64,000 nt of DNA from Arthrobacter crystallopoietes. GTDB taxonomy: Bacteria > Actinomycetota > Actinomycetes > Actinomycetales > Micrococcaceae. The translations under genes were made by a program, and so were the position numbers. The notes under the pieces were generated by a model, which ran no database searches, was not told where the DNA came from, and was given only the letters and a program-made list of their open reading frames with translations. The stretch is from assembly GCF_002849715.1 (NCBI RefSeq), contig NZ_CP018863.1:4092001-4156000 (forward strand), written 5' to 3'. Shown here one piece after another: positions 29,169 to 37,317 of this stretch; position 1 is the stretch's first letter; each line of letters starts with the position of its first letter.

Positions 29169-30122
29169 TCAGGACACCGGCTCGGGCATGGCGGGTCCTA
29201 TGACGACGGCAAGGACACCCAGTCCGGCATGCGCGGCCAGCACCGACGGTACTGCGGTGACCAGGATTTCATCACCGACATGGGGACTGAGCTCTTCGGC
29301 CAGCGACCTGGCCTCTGCCTCATTGCCAAAATAATGGACAGCCAGTTGTGGTGAATACTCGAGTTCCTCGATTCGCCGGACCACCAGCTGCTGCATCCGG
29401 ACCAGCGCCTTGGAAGCGGTCCGGATTTTTTCCACCTCCGCGATGGCACCGTCGCGGATGGTGAGAATGGGTTTGATGGCCAGCAGCGACCCGAAGAACC
29501 CGGCGGCCGGATTGATCCGCCCGCCCCGGCGCAGCTGGTCCAGACTGGGAACATAGAAGAGGACGTCGGCCGCTGCCGCCGCTTCCCGGGCCCGTTCCGC
29601 CACCGCGGATACCTCCGCACCGTCCTGCGCCGCCAGCACCGCGGCGACAACGGCAAAGCCCTCCGCCATCGCCACCGACCGGGTGTCGACGATCTCCACC
29701 GGGATATCGACCTCTGCCGCAGCCAGCGCCGCGGCTTCCACGGTACCGGACAGGGATCCCGAGAGGTGGATGGAGACAATAGCGTCGAAGCCCTGCCGCT
29801 GCAGTTCCTCGTAGGTCCGGGTGAAGAGGCCTGGCGACGGCCTGGAGGTCTTGACTTCCTTGCCTTCAGCCAGCCCGATGGTCAGCACGGCGGGGACATC
29901 GTCCACGCCCTCGCCATAGATCTGGCCGGAAATCATCACCGGCATCGGGACGATCCGCAGCCAGTCCGCGGTTTCCGGTTCGGCTGCCCACTCCACCGGC
30001 AGCGAGGCTGCCGAATCCGTCACGACGGCGACGCGGGGCCCTCCGGACGCCTCGTCCGGCTTGCGGCCAGCCTGGTGCAGCAGTTGCCGTGACCGCTGCA
30101 CCAGCTCCTCAAGCCATGACAT
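29169..30122 (-). CDS. DegV family fatty-acid-binding protein
   Basis: A 317-residue DegV/EDD-fold protein. VAVVTDSAASLPVEWA (about residue 31), VPMPVMISGQIYGEG, KTSRPSPGLF, IVSIHLSGSLSGTVEAA and VEIVDTRSVAMAEGF are the family blocks, with LLAIKPILTIRDGAI in the second domain. DegV proteins bind a fatty acid and present it to fatty-acid kinase (FakA-type) systems. No kinase is nearby. It lies between leuS and comEA, and the ATG at 30122 has only a distant AAGGA upstream. Confidence 0.9.
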   Translation of the reverse strand: MSWLEELVQRSRQLLHQAGRKPDEASGGPRVAVVTDSAASLPVEWAAEPETADWLRIVPMPVMISGQIYGEGVDDVPAVLTIGLAEGKEVKTSRPSPGLFTRTYEELQRQGFDAIVSIHLSGSLSGTVEAAALAAAEVDIPVEIVDTRSVAMAEGFAVVAAVLAAQDGAEVSAVAERAREAAAAADVLFYVPSLDQLRRGGRINPAAGFFGSLLAIKPILTIRDGAIAEVEKIRTASKALVRMQQLVVRRIEELEYSPQLAVHYFGNEAEARSLAEELSPHVGDEILVTAVPSVLAAHAGLGVLAVVIGPAMPEPVS

Positions 30123-30134
30123 TGTCAGCCGTCC

Positions 30135-32624
30135 TTAGGCCGGGACGATATTGACCAGTTTGGGTGCCCGGACGATGACCGTGCGGACGCTGCGTCCGTC
30201 GAGCGTTTTGACCACCTGTTCCGATGCCAAGGCCTTGGCCTTGAGCTCCTCTTCGCTGATGTCAGGGGCAACTTCCAGCCGGTCCCGGACTTTGCCCTGG
30301 ACCTGGACGACGGCGGTAACCGTGGCCTGGACCAGCAGCTGCTCGTCGACCGCCGGCCAGCTGGCTGCTGCAACCGAGGGCTCGTGCCCGAGCGCTGCCC
30401 AGAGGTCCTCTGCCGTGTACGGAGCGAAGAGGCTCAGCACAATGGCAACCGCTTCCGTAGCTTCCCGGACGGCGGGATCGGCGCCGCCGACACCGCTGTC
30501 GATCGCCTTGCGGGTGGCATTGACCAGCTCCATGAGGCGGGCGATGACCACATTGAACTTATGGTTGTCCAGCAGTTCGGCGGCGTCGGCGATGGTCCGG
30601 TGGGTCACCGAGCGCAGCGCGCGGTCGCCGTCGGCCGGATCGGCGCCGACGGGGGAAGTCACGTCCTGGCCCAACCGCCAAGCACGGGCCAGGAATTTAG
30701 CCGAACCCGACGGGGAAACGTCGGCCCAGTCGACGTCGTCCTCCGGCGGTGAGGCGAAAATCATGGTCAGGCGGATGGCGTCGACACCGAACTTATCGAG
30801 CTGTTCGCCGAGGTCCACACCGTTGCCCAGAGACTTGCTCATGGCCTTGCCGCCGTTGAGGACCTGGCCCTGGTTCAGCAGGGAGCTGAACGGCTCGTCA
30901 AAGTCCACCAGCCCGAGATCCTTGAGCACCTTGGTGAAGAACCGGCTGTACAGCAGGTGCAGGATGGCGTGCTCGACGCCGCCCACGTACTGTCCGACCG
31001 GCAGCCACTTGTTGACCGCTTCGACGTCGAAGGGCCCTTCGGTGTAGTCCGGCGACGCGAAGCGAAGGTAGTACCAGGAGGAATCCACGAAGGTATCCAT
31101 GGTGTCCGTATCCCGGGTGGCGGCGCGTCCGCAGTTCGGGCAGTCAACATTGACCCAGTCCGCGGCGGCGGCCAGGGGCGATGTGCCCTTGGGTGAGAGT
31201 GCTTCGCCGCGCAGGTCTTCGGGCAGCCGCACCGGAAGCTGGTTGTCCGGAACCGGAACTTCGCCGCATTCGGCGCAGTGGATGATGGGGATGGGCGCGC
31301 CCCAGAAGCGCTGGCGGCTGAGCAGCCAATCGCGGAGCCGGTAGTTGACCGTCTTCTCGCCGGTGCCCGCCGCCTCGACAATGTCGATGGCCTTGGCAAT
31401 GCCCTCTTCCTTGGACAGGCCGTTAAGCTCGCCCGAGTTGATCAGGCTGCCTTCGCCCGTGGTGGCGGTCCCGCTGACCGCGGGATCTTCCTCACCGGTG
31501 TCCAGAACCGCCCGCACGGGCAGGTCGAAGGTCTTGGCGAAGTCCAGGTCGCGCTGGTCATGTGCGGGAACAGCCATGATCGCACCGGTGCCGTAGTCCG
31601 CCAGCACGTAGTCGGCCGCCCAGACCGGCAGTTTCTCGCCGTTCAAGGGGTTGATGGCATAACGGCCGAGGAAGACGCCGGTCTTCTCCCGGTCGGTGGA
31701 CTGGCGTTCGATATCGGAGAGAGCCTTGACCTTTTCGCGGTAGTCCATCAGCGCATCGTGCTGTTCGGGCGTGACAAGGTCCAGGGCCAGATGGGCATCC
31801 GCGGCAACGACGAAGAACGTCGCGCCGTGCAACGTGTCCGGGCGGGTCGTGAAGACGGTGACGTCCTTGGCATCCCGGCCGTCCGCGGGCTCGATCTTGA
31901 AGTTGACGTGGGCACCTTCGGACCGGCCGATCCAGTTGCGCTGCATGGCCAGCACACGCTCAGGCCAATGGCCCTTCAGCTCGTCCATGTCATCCAGCAG
32001 CCGGTCGGCGTACTCCGTGATCTTGAAGTACCACTGGTTCAGGCTCTTCTTGGTGACCGGCGTACCGCATCGTTCACAGGCACCGTTGACAACCTGTTCG
32101 TTGGCCAGCACCGTCAGGTCCTTCGGGCACCAGTTGACCGGCGAGTTCTTCCGGTAGGCCAATCCGCGCTCGTAGAACCGCAGGAACAGCCACTGCGTCC
32201 AGCGGTAGTAGTCCGCGTCGGAAGTGTGCAGCCGCCGGGACCAGTCGGCGCTGATGGCGTAGCGCTTGAAGGAGGCCGCCTGTGTCTCGATGTTGGCGTA
32301 CGTCCATTCGGAGGGGTGCGCGTTGCGCTTGATAGCCGCATTTTCCGCCGGCAGGCCGAAGGAATCCCAGCCGATCGGGTGCAGGACGTCGTAGCCCTTC
32401 AGCCGCAGGTAGCGCGCGACGACGTCGCCCATGGCGAACGCCTCGGCGTGGCCCATGTGAAGGTCACCCGAGGGATAGGGGAACATATCCAGCACGTAAC
32501 GGCGTTCCTTCGAGCCGTCGTCAACGGCCTTGAAGACGCCGAGCTCTTCCCAGACGGCAGGCCATTTGGCCTCCATGGCGGAAAAACTGTACTCGTTCGG
32601 TTCGGTACCAGACTGCGTACTCAC
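30135..32624 (-). CDS. leuS: Leucine--tRNA ligase
   Basis: An 829-residue class I aminoacyl-tRNA synthetase that charges tRNA-Leu. The HIGH-type motif is [10 protein letters not shown] near residue 55, the CP1 editing domain lies in the middle, and KMSKS is [14 protein letters not shown] near residue 590. The anticodon-binding domain and C-terminal tail are complete. Two leucine-specific signatures are visible: [19 protein letters not shown] and [15 protein letters not shown]. An upstream leader peptide with three Leu codons and a terminator (32683-32783) suggest control by leucyl-tRNA charging. It is followed closely by degV. Confidence 0.97.
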   Translation of the reverse strand: MSTQSGTEPNEYSFSAMEAKWPAVWEELGVFKAVDDGSKERRYVLDMFPYPSGDLHMGHAEAFAMGDVVARYLRLKGYDVLHPIGWDSFGLPAENAAIKRNAHPSEWTYANIETQAASFKRYAISADWSRRLHTSDADYYRWTQWLFLRFYERGLAYRKNSPVNWCPKDLTVLANEQVVNGACERCGTPVTKKSLNQWYFKITEYADRLLDDMDELKGHWPERVLAMQRNWIGRSEGAHVNFKIEPADGRDAKDVTVFTTRPDTLHGATFFVVAADAHLALDLVTPEQHDALMDYREKVKALSDIERQSTDREKTGVFLGRYAINPLNGEKLPVWAADYVLADYGTGAIMAVPAHDQRDLDFAKTFDLPVRAVLDTGEEDPAVSGTATTGEGSLINSGELNGLSKEEGIAKAIDIVEAAGTGEKTVNYRLRDWLLSRQRFWGAPIPIIHCAECGEVPVPDNQLPVRLPEDLRGEALSPKGTSPLAAAADWVNVDCPNCGRAATRDTDTMDTFVDSSWYYLRFASPDYTEGPFDVEAVNKWLPVGQYVGGVEHAILHLLYSRFFTKVLKDLGLVDFDEPFSSLLNQGQVLNGGKAMSKSLGNGVDLGEQLDKFGVDAIRLTMIFASPPEDDVDWADVSPSGSAKFLARAWRLGQDVTSPVGADPADGDRALRSVTHRTIADAAELLDNHKFNVVIARLMELVNATRKAIDSGVGGADPAVREATEAVAIVLSLFAPYTAEDLWAALGHEPSVAAASWPAVDEQLLVQATVTAVVQVQGKVRDRLEVAPDISEEELKAKALASEQVVKTLDGRSVRTVIVRAPKLVNIVPA

Positions 32625-32682
32625 GTTGACTTGTCCTCGTCCTCTTGGTTGCTACGGCGCACTCCCGGTGGTTGCCGCTTAG

Positions 32683-32713
32683 ACACACAAAAGCCCCTCG
32701 ACACGGGAGGGGC
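32683..32713 (-). terminator. Attenuator terminator in the leuS leader
   Basis: On the minus strand GCCCCTC (32713-32707), a seven-base loop and GAGGGGC (32699-32693) are followed by TTTTGTGTGT. The T-tract ends 59 bases before the leuS ATG. It lies directly after hairpin 32748-32715, downstream of the leuS leader peptide, so it would end transcription before leuS. Alternatively it only terminates glpK readthrough; its position after a leader peptide favours attenuation. Confidence 0.75.
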
Positions 32714-32714
32714 G

Positions 32715-32748
32715 GCCGCACGTTACGGAAGTGTTCCGTAGGTGCGGC
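32715..32748 (-). promoter_or_regulatory. Hairpin preceding the leuS attenuator
   Basis: GCCGCAC/GTGCGGC (32748-32742 with 32721-32715) and TACGGAA/TTCCGTA (32740-32734 with 32730-32724) stack into a 14-bp stem with a small internal mismatch and a three-base loop. Its 5' arm starts on the last base of the leader-peptide stop codon, and it abuts the terminator. A ribosome stalled in the leader would mask the 5' arm. Confidence 0.65.
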
Positions 32749-32771
32749 TAGCTAAGCAGAAGTGCGGACAT
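32748..32771 (-). CDS. leuS leader peptide (MSALLLS)
   Basis: A seven-codon frame: ATG TCC GCA CTT CTG CTT AGC TAG. Codons 4-6 are three leucines. It is followed directly by a strong hairpin and an intrinsic terminator ahead of leuS, the layout of a classical amino-acid attenuator. TAAAGT at 32783-32778 is exactly six bases before the ATG, so the leader is probably translated from a leaderless transcript. I recall leuS attenuators having been predicted in some Streptomyces, which supports the reading. A seven-codon frame could arise by chance, so the evidence is the combination. Confidence 0.7.
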   Translation of the reverse strand: MSALLLS

Positions 32772-32783
32772 GGAATTACTTTA
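32772..32783 (-). promoter_or_regulatory. Promoter -10 of the leuS leader transcript
   Basis: TAAAGT occupies 32783-32778 on the minus strand, with six bases to the leader ATG. No clear -35 is seen. It lies in the gap after glpK, so leuS has its own promoter. Confidence 0.5.
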
Positions 32784-32832
32784 CCGCAGATCAGCCGGAG
32801 GCTTCCCTTGGCACCGCCCGGCCGGATCAGGT

Positions 32833-34347
32833 TCAGCGCACGTCCTCATCCACCCAGTCAAAAGTGCGGGTTACCGCCTTCTTCCATAACCGCAGCTGCC
32901 GGTCCCGCTCGGAGGAGTCCAGCTGCGGTTTCCAGCGGCGGTCCTCGGCCCAGTTCGACCGCAGTTCGGCAAGGTCCTGCCAGAACCCTGTGGCCAGCCC
33001 GGCTGCGTAGGCCGCGCCCAATGCCGTGGTTTCGGCGACCTTGGGCCGGATGACCGGGACACCGAGAATGTCTGCCTGGAACTGCATCAACGCATCGTTG
33101 GCTACCATCCCGCCGTCGACCTTCAATTCCGCAAGCGGAACGGCCGCATCCGCGTTGACCGCTTCCAGTACCTCACGGGTCTGGAACGCGGTGGCCTCCA
33201 GGGCGGCCCTGGCGATGTGTGCCTTCGTGACGAACCGCGTCAGCCCCACCAGGGCCCCGCGCGCATCGGCACGCCAGTAGGGAGCAAAGAGACCGGAAAA
33301 TGCCGGCACGAAGTACGCGCCGCCGCTGTCGGGTACGGAGGAGGCCAGCTCCTCAACTTCCGCGGCCGAACCGATGATGCCCAGGTTGTCCCGCAGCCAC
33401 TGAACCAGGGACCCAGCAACAGCTATCGAGCCTTCAAGGGCGTAACACGGCGCGCCGTCGCCAATCTTGTAGGCCACTGTGGTCAGCAGGCCGTTTGCGG
33501 ATTCGACGATATCGCTGCCGGTATTGACGATGACAAAACAGCCGGTGCCGTAAGTGTTCTTGGCATCCCCGGCGTCGAAAGCTGCCTGCCCGAAAGTCGC
33601 CGCCTGCTGGTCGCCAAGAATCCCCGCAACGGGGACGTGCCGCAGCAGCTGGGAGCCATGGACCGTTCCGTACACCTCGGCCGAAGACTTGATTTCCGGG
33701 AGCAGAGAAGCCGGCACACCGAACGCTTCGAGGATGGACTGGTCCCAGGCAAGCGTCTTCAAGTCCATGAACAGCGTCCGGGAGGCGTTCGTGACGTCCG
33801 TGACGTGGACTCCGCCGTCCGTTCCTCCCGTCAGGTTCCACAGCACCCAACTGTCGGTGGTGCCGAAAAGGAGGTCGCCGGCGTCGGCCTTGGTCCGGGC
33901 GCCCTCCACATTGTCCAGAATCCATTTCAGCTTCGTTCCGGCGAAGTACGGCGAAAGCGGCAGCCCGGTAGCTGCTTTGAACCGGTCGGCGCCGCCGTCA
34001 GCGGCCAAGGCGTCGCAGATGGGCTGGGTGCGCACATCCTGCCACACGATGGCGTTGTAAACCGGTTTGCCGGTGTTCCGGTCCCACACCACGGTCGTTT
34101 CGCGCTGGTTGGTGATGCCAACGGCGGCAATATTGTGGCGGGTCAGATTGGCACGGGCCAGCGCGTTGCCGATGACCTCGCGGACGTTGTCCCAGATTTC
34201 CACGGCATCATGTTCCACCCAGCCTGGCTGTGGAAAAATCTGCCGGTGTTCCTTCTGGCCGGTCGAAACCATTTGTCCGGCCCGGTCGAAAATGATGGCC
34301 CGTGAGGACGTGGTCCCCTGGTCGATCGCCAGAATGTAGTCGGACAA
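32833..34347 (-). CDS. glpK: Glycerol kinase
   Basis: A 504-residue FGGY-family kinase that phosphorylates glycerol to glycerol 3-phosphate with ATP. Motifs: [19 protein letters not shown] (phosphate-binding), [63 protein letters not shown] and [17 protein letters not shown]. The TTG at 34347 ([10 protein letters not shown]) gives the usual 504-residue length and has GGGAAGAGG upstream. No glpF or glpD is nearby. It is divergent from the aldo/keto reductase. Confidence 0.96.
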   Translation of the reverse strand: MSDYILAIDQGTTSSRAIIFDRAGQMVSTGQKEHRQIFPQPGWVEHDAVEIWDNVREVIGNALARANLTRHNIAAVGITNQRETTVVWDRNTGKPVYNAIVWQDVRTQPICDALAADGGADRFKAATGLPLSPYFAGTKLKWILDNVEGARTKADAGDLLFGTTDSWVLWNLTGGTDGGVHVTDVTNASRTLFMDLKTLAWDQSILEAFGVPASLLPEIKSSAEVYGTVHGSQLLRHVPVAGILGDQQAATFGQAAFDAGDAKNTYGTGCFVIVNTGSDIVESANGLLTTVAYKIGDGAPCYALEGSIAVAGSLVQWLRDNLGIIGSAAEVEELASSVPDSGGAYFVPAFSGLFAPYWRADARGALVGLTRFVTKAHIARAALEATAFQTREVLEAVNADAAVPLAELKVDGGMVANDALMQFQADILGVPVIRPKVAETTALGAAYAAGLATGFWQDLAELRSNWAEDRRWKPQLDSSERDRQLRLWKKAVTRTFDWVDEDVR

Positions 34348-34513
34348 AGCGGGACCTCTTCCCTCGGACAGGACGCGGTGCCGGGAGGGCAGCACCGATT
34401 GGGCTCGAACCTAGCCCTGCTGCTGGTGGAGGTCAATTCCTACCAGGCCGATGCGTCTCTTTTACGGCCGTGGTTGGCCGCCGATGCCGGCATTGCTCGG
34501 TAGAGTCTTGTAT

Positions 34514-35353
34514 ATGGGAACGGCAGATAAAACGGCGCTGAACAACGGCGTCCTGATGGACCAGCTGGGCTTCGGCCTGTACAAAGTTCCGCCGCAGGAC
34601 GCCGCCGGATTGTGCTATCAAGCATTGGAATCCGGCTACCGGCATTTCGACACTGCCGCCCTGTACGCCAATGAGGCCGGAGTCGGTGAGGCACTCCGCC
34701 GGTTCCTTGCCGAGGAACCGGAATTCAGCCGCGACGACATTTTCGTCACCAGCAAACTATGGAATGACAGCCACGGCTACGACGCGGCAATGCGTGCCTT
34801 CGACGCATCGCTGGCCATGCTTGGGCTCGACTACCTCGACCTGTATCTGATCCATTGGCCGCAGCCGGAACGGGCACTGTATGTGGAAACTTACCGCGCC
34901 CTGGAACGCCTCTACCATGAGGGACGTGTTCGGGCCATTGGCGTTTCCAACTTCCAACCGGCCCATCTTGAAGAATTGTTGAAAAACTGCGACGTGGTGC
35001 CGGCGGTCAATCAGATCGAATTGCATCCGTGGCTCCAGCAGGAGCAGCTGCGGGAGTTGCACGCTGCCCACGGAATCCGGACAGTCGCCTGGAGCCCGCT
35101 GGGGCGGGGGAAAGTGCTGTCGGACCCGGTGGTCGCGGAACTGGCTCAGGAGCTGGGCAGGACTCCGGCCCAGATAGTGCTGCGTTGGCACCTGCAGCTG
35201 GGCAATGTGGCCATCCCGAAGGCTAGCTCACAGCAGCGGATCCAGGAGAACTTCAGGGTATGGGACTTCTCGCTCGAGCCCGCAGCCATGCAGCGGCTCC
35301 GCGGACTCGAGCGGAACGGCCGCATCGGCTCCCACCCAGACAAGGTGAACTAG
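34514..35353 (+). CDS. Aldo/keto reductase
   Basis: A 279-residue NADPH-dependent AKR of the 2,5-diketo-D-gluconate reductase branch. The catalytic tetrad is visible: Asp and Tyr in YRHFDTAALYANE, Lys in FVTSKLWND and His in LYLIHWP. Further blocks are RAIGVSNFQPAHLEELL, VNQIELHPWLQQ and the cofactor-binding IPKASSQQRIQENF. The start is the ATG at 34514; TAGAGT at 34501-34506 ends seven bases before it and there is no Shine-Dalgarno, so the transcript is probably leaderless. It is followed three bases later by an alpha/beta hydrolase and then a glycosyltransferase. The substrate is unknown. Confidence 0.9.
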   Translation: MGTADKTALNNGVLMDQLGFGLYKVPPQDAAGLCYQALESGYRHFDTAALYANEAGVGEALRRFLAEEPEFSRDDIFVTSKLWNDSHGYDAAMRAFDASLAMLGLDYLDLYLIHWPQPERALYVETYRALERLYHEGRVRAIGVSNFQPAHLEELLKNCDVVPAVNQIELHPWLQQEQLRELHAAHGIRTVAWSPLGRGKVLSDPVVAELAQELGRTPAQIVLRWHLQLGNVAIPKASSQQRIQENFRVWDFSLEPAAMQRLRGLERNGRIGSHPDKVN

Positions 35354-35356
35354 ACC

Positions 35357-36238
35357 GTGCCTGCCACCAAAGACCGTGCCGTCCGCCGTGCCCTCGATCT
35401 CGACTCGGGCGAAGTAGCCTACTGGGAGTACCCGGCCCAGACCCCGAATGGTAAATCCGACATTCTGGTCGTGCACGGCTTCCGTGGCGACCACCATGGC
35501 CTGGAACTGGTCGCCCAGTCGCTCCCCGGGCAGCGGATCATCTCCCCCGATCTGCCCGGCTTCGGCGCCTCCGCACCATTCTCGGGGCGCCTGCACAGCG
35601 TGGAAAGCTACGCGCACTTCGTGGCGGACTTTGCAGCTGCGCTGGAGCTGGGGCCGGACACCGTCATTCTCGGCCATTCGTTCGGCTCGATTATTGTCAG
35701 CCATCTGCTGGCGGGGCAACCGGGTTCGTTCCGGGCAGCCGTGCTGATCAATCCGATCAGCGAACCGGCCCTCAAGGGCCCGAAGGCGGTGGCTTCACGG
35801 CTCGCGGAGTTCTACTATTTCCTCGCGGCGAAGCTGCCCGAAAAGCCAGGAATGCGCCTGCTTCAGCACCCGGTGATTGTCCGGGTTATGAGCATCATGA
35901 TGGCCAAGACCAGGGACCGGCAGCTGCGCCGGTACATCCATGGACAGCACGATGCCTACTTCAGCGCCTTCGCCAACCGGGACGTGGTCCTCGAGGCGTT
36001 CCGGGCCTCCATTTCCCACGACGTCCTTGAGGTCGCGCCGCGGCTGGAGCTGCCGGTGCTCCTGATCGCCGGCCGGAAGGACGATCTGGGCTCCGTGGAC
36101 AGCCAGCAGCAGCTGGCGGCGCAGCTGCCGGACAGCCACTTGGAAATGATCGACGGCGTGGGCCACCTCATCCACTACGAGGCGCCTGATGTTGCGGCCG
36201 CCATGATCAGCGAGTTCCTCGAGGGGCTGGAGCGGTGA
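35357..36238 (+). CDS. Alpha/beta hydrolase
   Basis: A 293-residue alpha/beta hydrolase. It has VHGFRGDHHGLELVAQSL (oxyanion region), SPDLPGFGASAPF, the nucleophile elbow LGHSFGSIIVSHLL (Ser near residue 116), LLIAGRKDDLG (acid) and IDGVGHLIHYEAP (catalytic His near 275). No signal peptide is seen. The start GTG is three bases after the aldo/keto reductase stop, and the stop overlaps the glycosyltransferase start (GTGA), so all three probably form one operon. The overlap with a glycosyltransferase hints at cell-surface glycan or lipid metabolism, but this is only context. Confidence 0.85.
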   Translation: MPATKDRAVRRALDLDSGEVAYWEYPAQTPNGKSDILVVHGFRGDHHGLELVAQSLPGQRIISPDLPGFGASAPFSGRLHSVESYAHFVADFAAALELGPDTVILGHSFGSIIVSHLLAGQPGSFRAAVLINPISEPALKGPKAVASRLAEFYYFLAAKLPEKPGMRLLQHPVIVRVMSIMMAKTRDRQLRRYIHGQHDAYFSAFANRDVVLEAFRASISHDVLEVAPRLELPVLLIAGRKDDLGSVDSQQQLAAQLPDSHLEMIDGVGHLIHYEAPDVAAAMISEFLEGLER

Positions 36239-37317
36239 AGCTTGTCATCGACGCCCGTTATACCCGCACCGACCAGCTGGACGGCATCAGCCGCTACGGC
36301 TCCAATCTGATCTCGGCTGCCTCCAAACTGACCGAGGTGCTGATGCTCATCAACGACGAACGGCAGCTGCAGTTCCTGCCCGCCGATGTCCCGTGGGTCA
36401 AGATCAACAGTCCCCTCTCCCCTGCCGAGCTCCTCGTGGCGCGCCGGATTAATAAACTGGGCGCCGACGTCGTTTTTTGTCCCATGCAGACCATGGGCAG
36501 CTTCGGCAGGCGCTACGGCCTGATTCTGACCATCCACGACCTGATCTATTACCGGCACCCCAGGCCGCCGGGATTTTTGCCGCTGCCGGTCAGGCTGCTG
36601 TGGCGCGCTTACCACAAGGCCTACTGGCCGCAGCGCCTGCTGCTCAACCGCGCCGACGCCGTTGCGACCATCAGCCGGACCACCCGGTCGCTGCTGCAGC
36701 AGACCCGGCTCACCCGGCGCGATGTCCGGATCGTATCCAATGCCGCCCAGCCGCTGGGATCACCGCGGGATCCGTCGGCGGCCGTGGGCAAGGACCTGCT
36801 CTACATGGGTTCCTACATGCCCTACAAGAACGTGGAGACACTCATCGATGCGATGGCGCTGCTTCCCGGCTACCGGCTGCATCTGCTCAGCCCCATCCAA
36901 GGGCCGAGGCGCGAAGAGCTGGCGGGCCGTGCGGCGGATGCAGCACAGCTGGTGTTCCACAACGGGATTTCCGACGGCGATTACCTGCGCCTCCTGCACC
37001 AGGCCTCGGCGCTGGTCACGCTGTCCAGGGACGAAGGCTACGGGTTGCCGCTGATCGAGGCCATGGCCGCGGGGACACCCGTCATCGCCAGCGACATTCC
37101 CATCTTCCGGGAGGTCGCCGAAAACGTGGCGCTGCATGTGGATCCGGACGATCCTGAAGCCTTCGCCGCCGCCGTCCGGGAACTGGAGGATCCGGAACGG
37201 CGTCGTCGTGCATCGGCCGAGGGGGTGCTCCGCGCCGCGGAGTATGACTGGGACAGCTCGGCAGCGCAGCTGATCGCGGCGGCCGAAGAGGTGCTGGCCA
37301 GGCGCCGGGCCCGTTAG
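36235..37317 (+). CDS. Glycosyltransferase family 4 (GT-B fold)
   Basis: A 360-residue GT-B glycosyltransferase. The N-terminal half has MKLVIDARYTRTDQLDGISRYGSNLI and LTIHDLIYYRHPRPPG. The C-terminal nucleotide-sugar domain has DLLYMGSYMPYKNVETLIDAMALLPGYRLHLL and the donor-binding E-x7-E block SRDEGYGLPLIEAMAAGTPVIASDIPIFREVAENVALHVDPDDPEAFAAAV. No membrane helix is visible. The GTG at 36235 overlaps the preceding hydrolase stop. The stop overlaps the convergent priA stop (TTAG). Acceptor and donor are unknown. Confidence 0.88.
   Translation: MKLVIDARYTRTDQLDGISRYGSNLISAASKLTEVLMLINDERQLQFLPADVPWVKINSPLSPAELLVARRINKLGADVVFCPMQTMGSFGRRYGLILTIHDLIYYRHPRPPGFLPLPVRLLWRAYHKAYWPQRLLLNRADAVATISRTTRSLLQQTRLTRRDVRIVSNAAQPLGSPRDPSAAVGKDLLYMGSYMPYKNVETLIDAMALLPGYRLHLLSPIQGPRREELAGRAADAAQLVFHNGISDGDYLRLLHQASALVTLSRDEGYGLPLIEAMAAGTPVIASDIPIFREVAENVALHVDPDDPEAFAAAVRELEDPERRRRASAEGVLRAAEYDWDSSAAQLIAAAEEVLARRRAR

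Noticed and set aside
32714..32750. Possible tRNA gene upstream of leuS
   Set aside because: The strong stem lacks anticodon and T-arm sequences; the leader-peptide and terminator layout explains it better.
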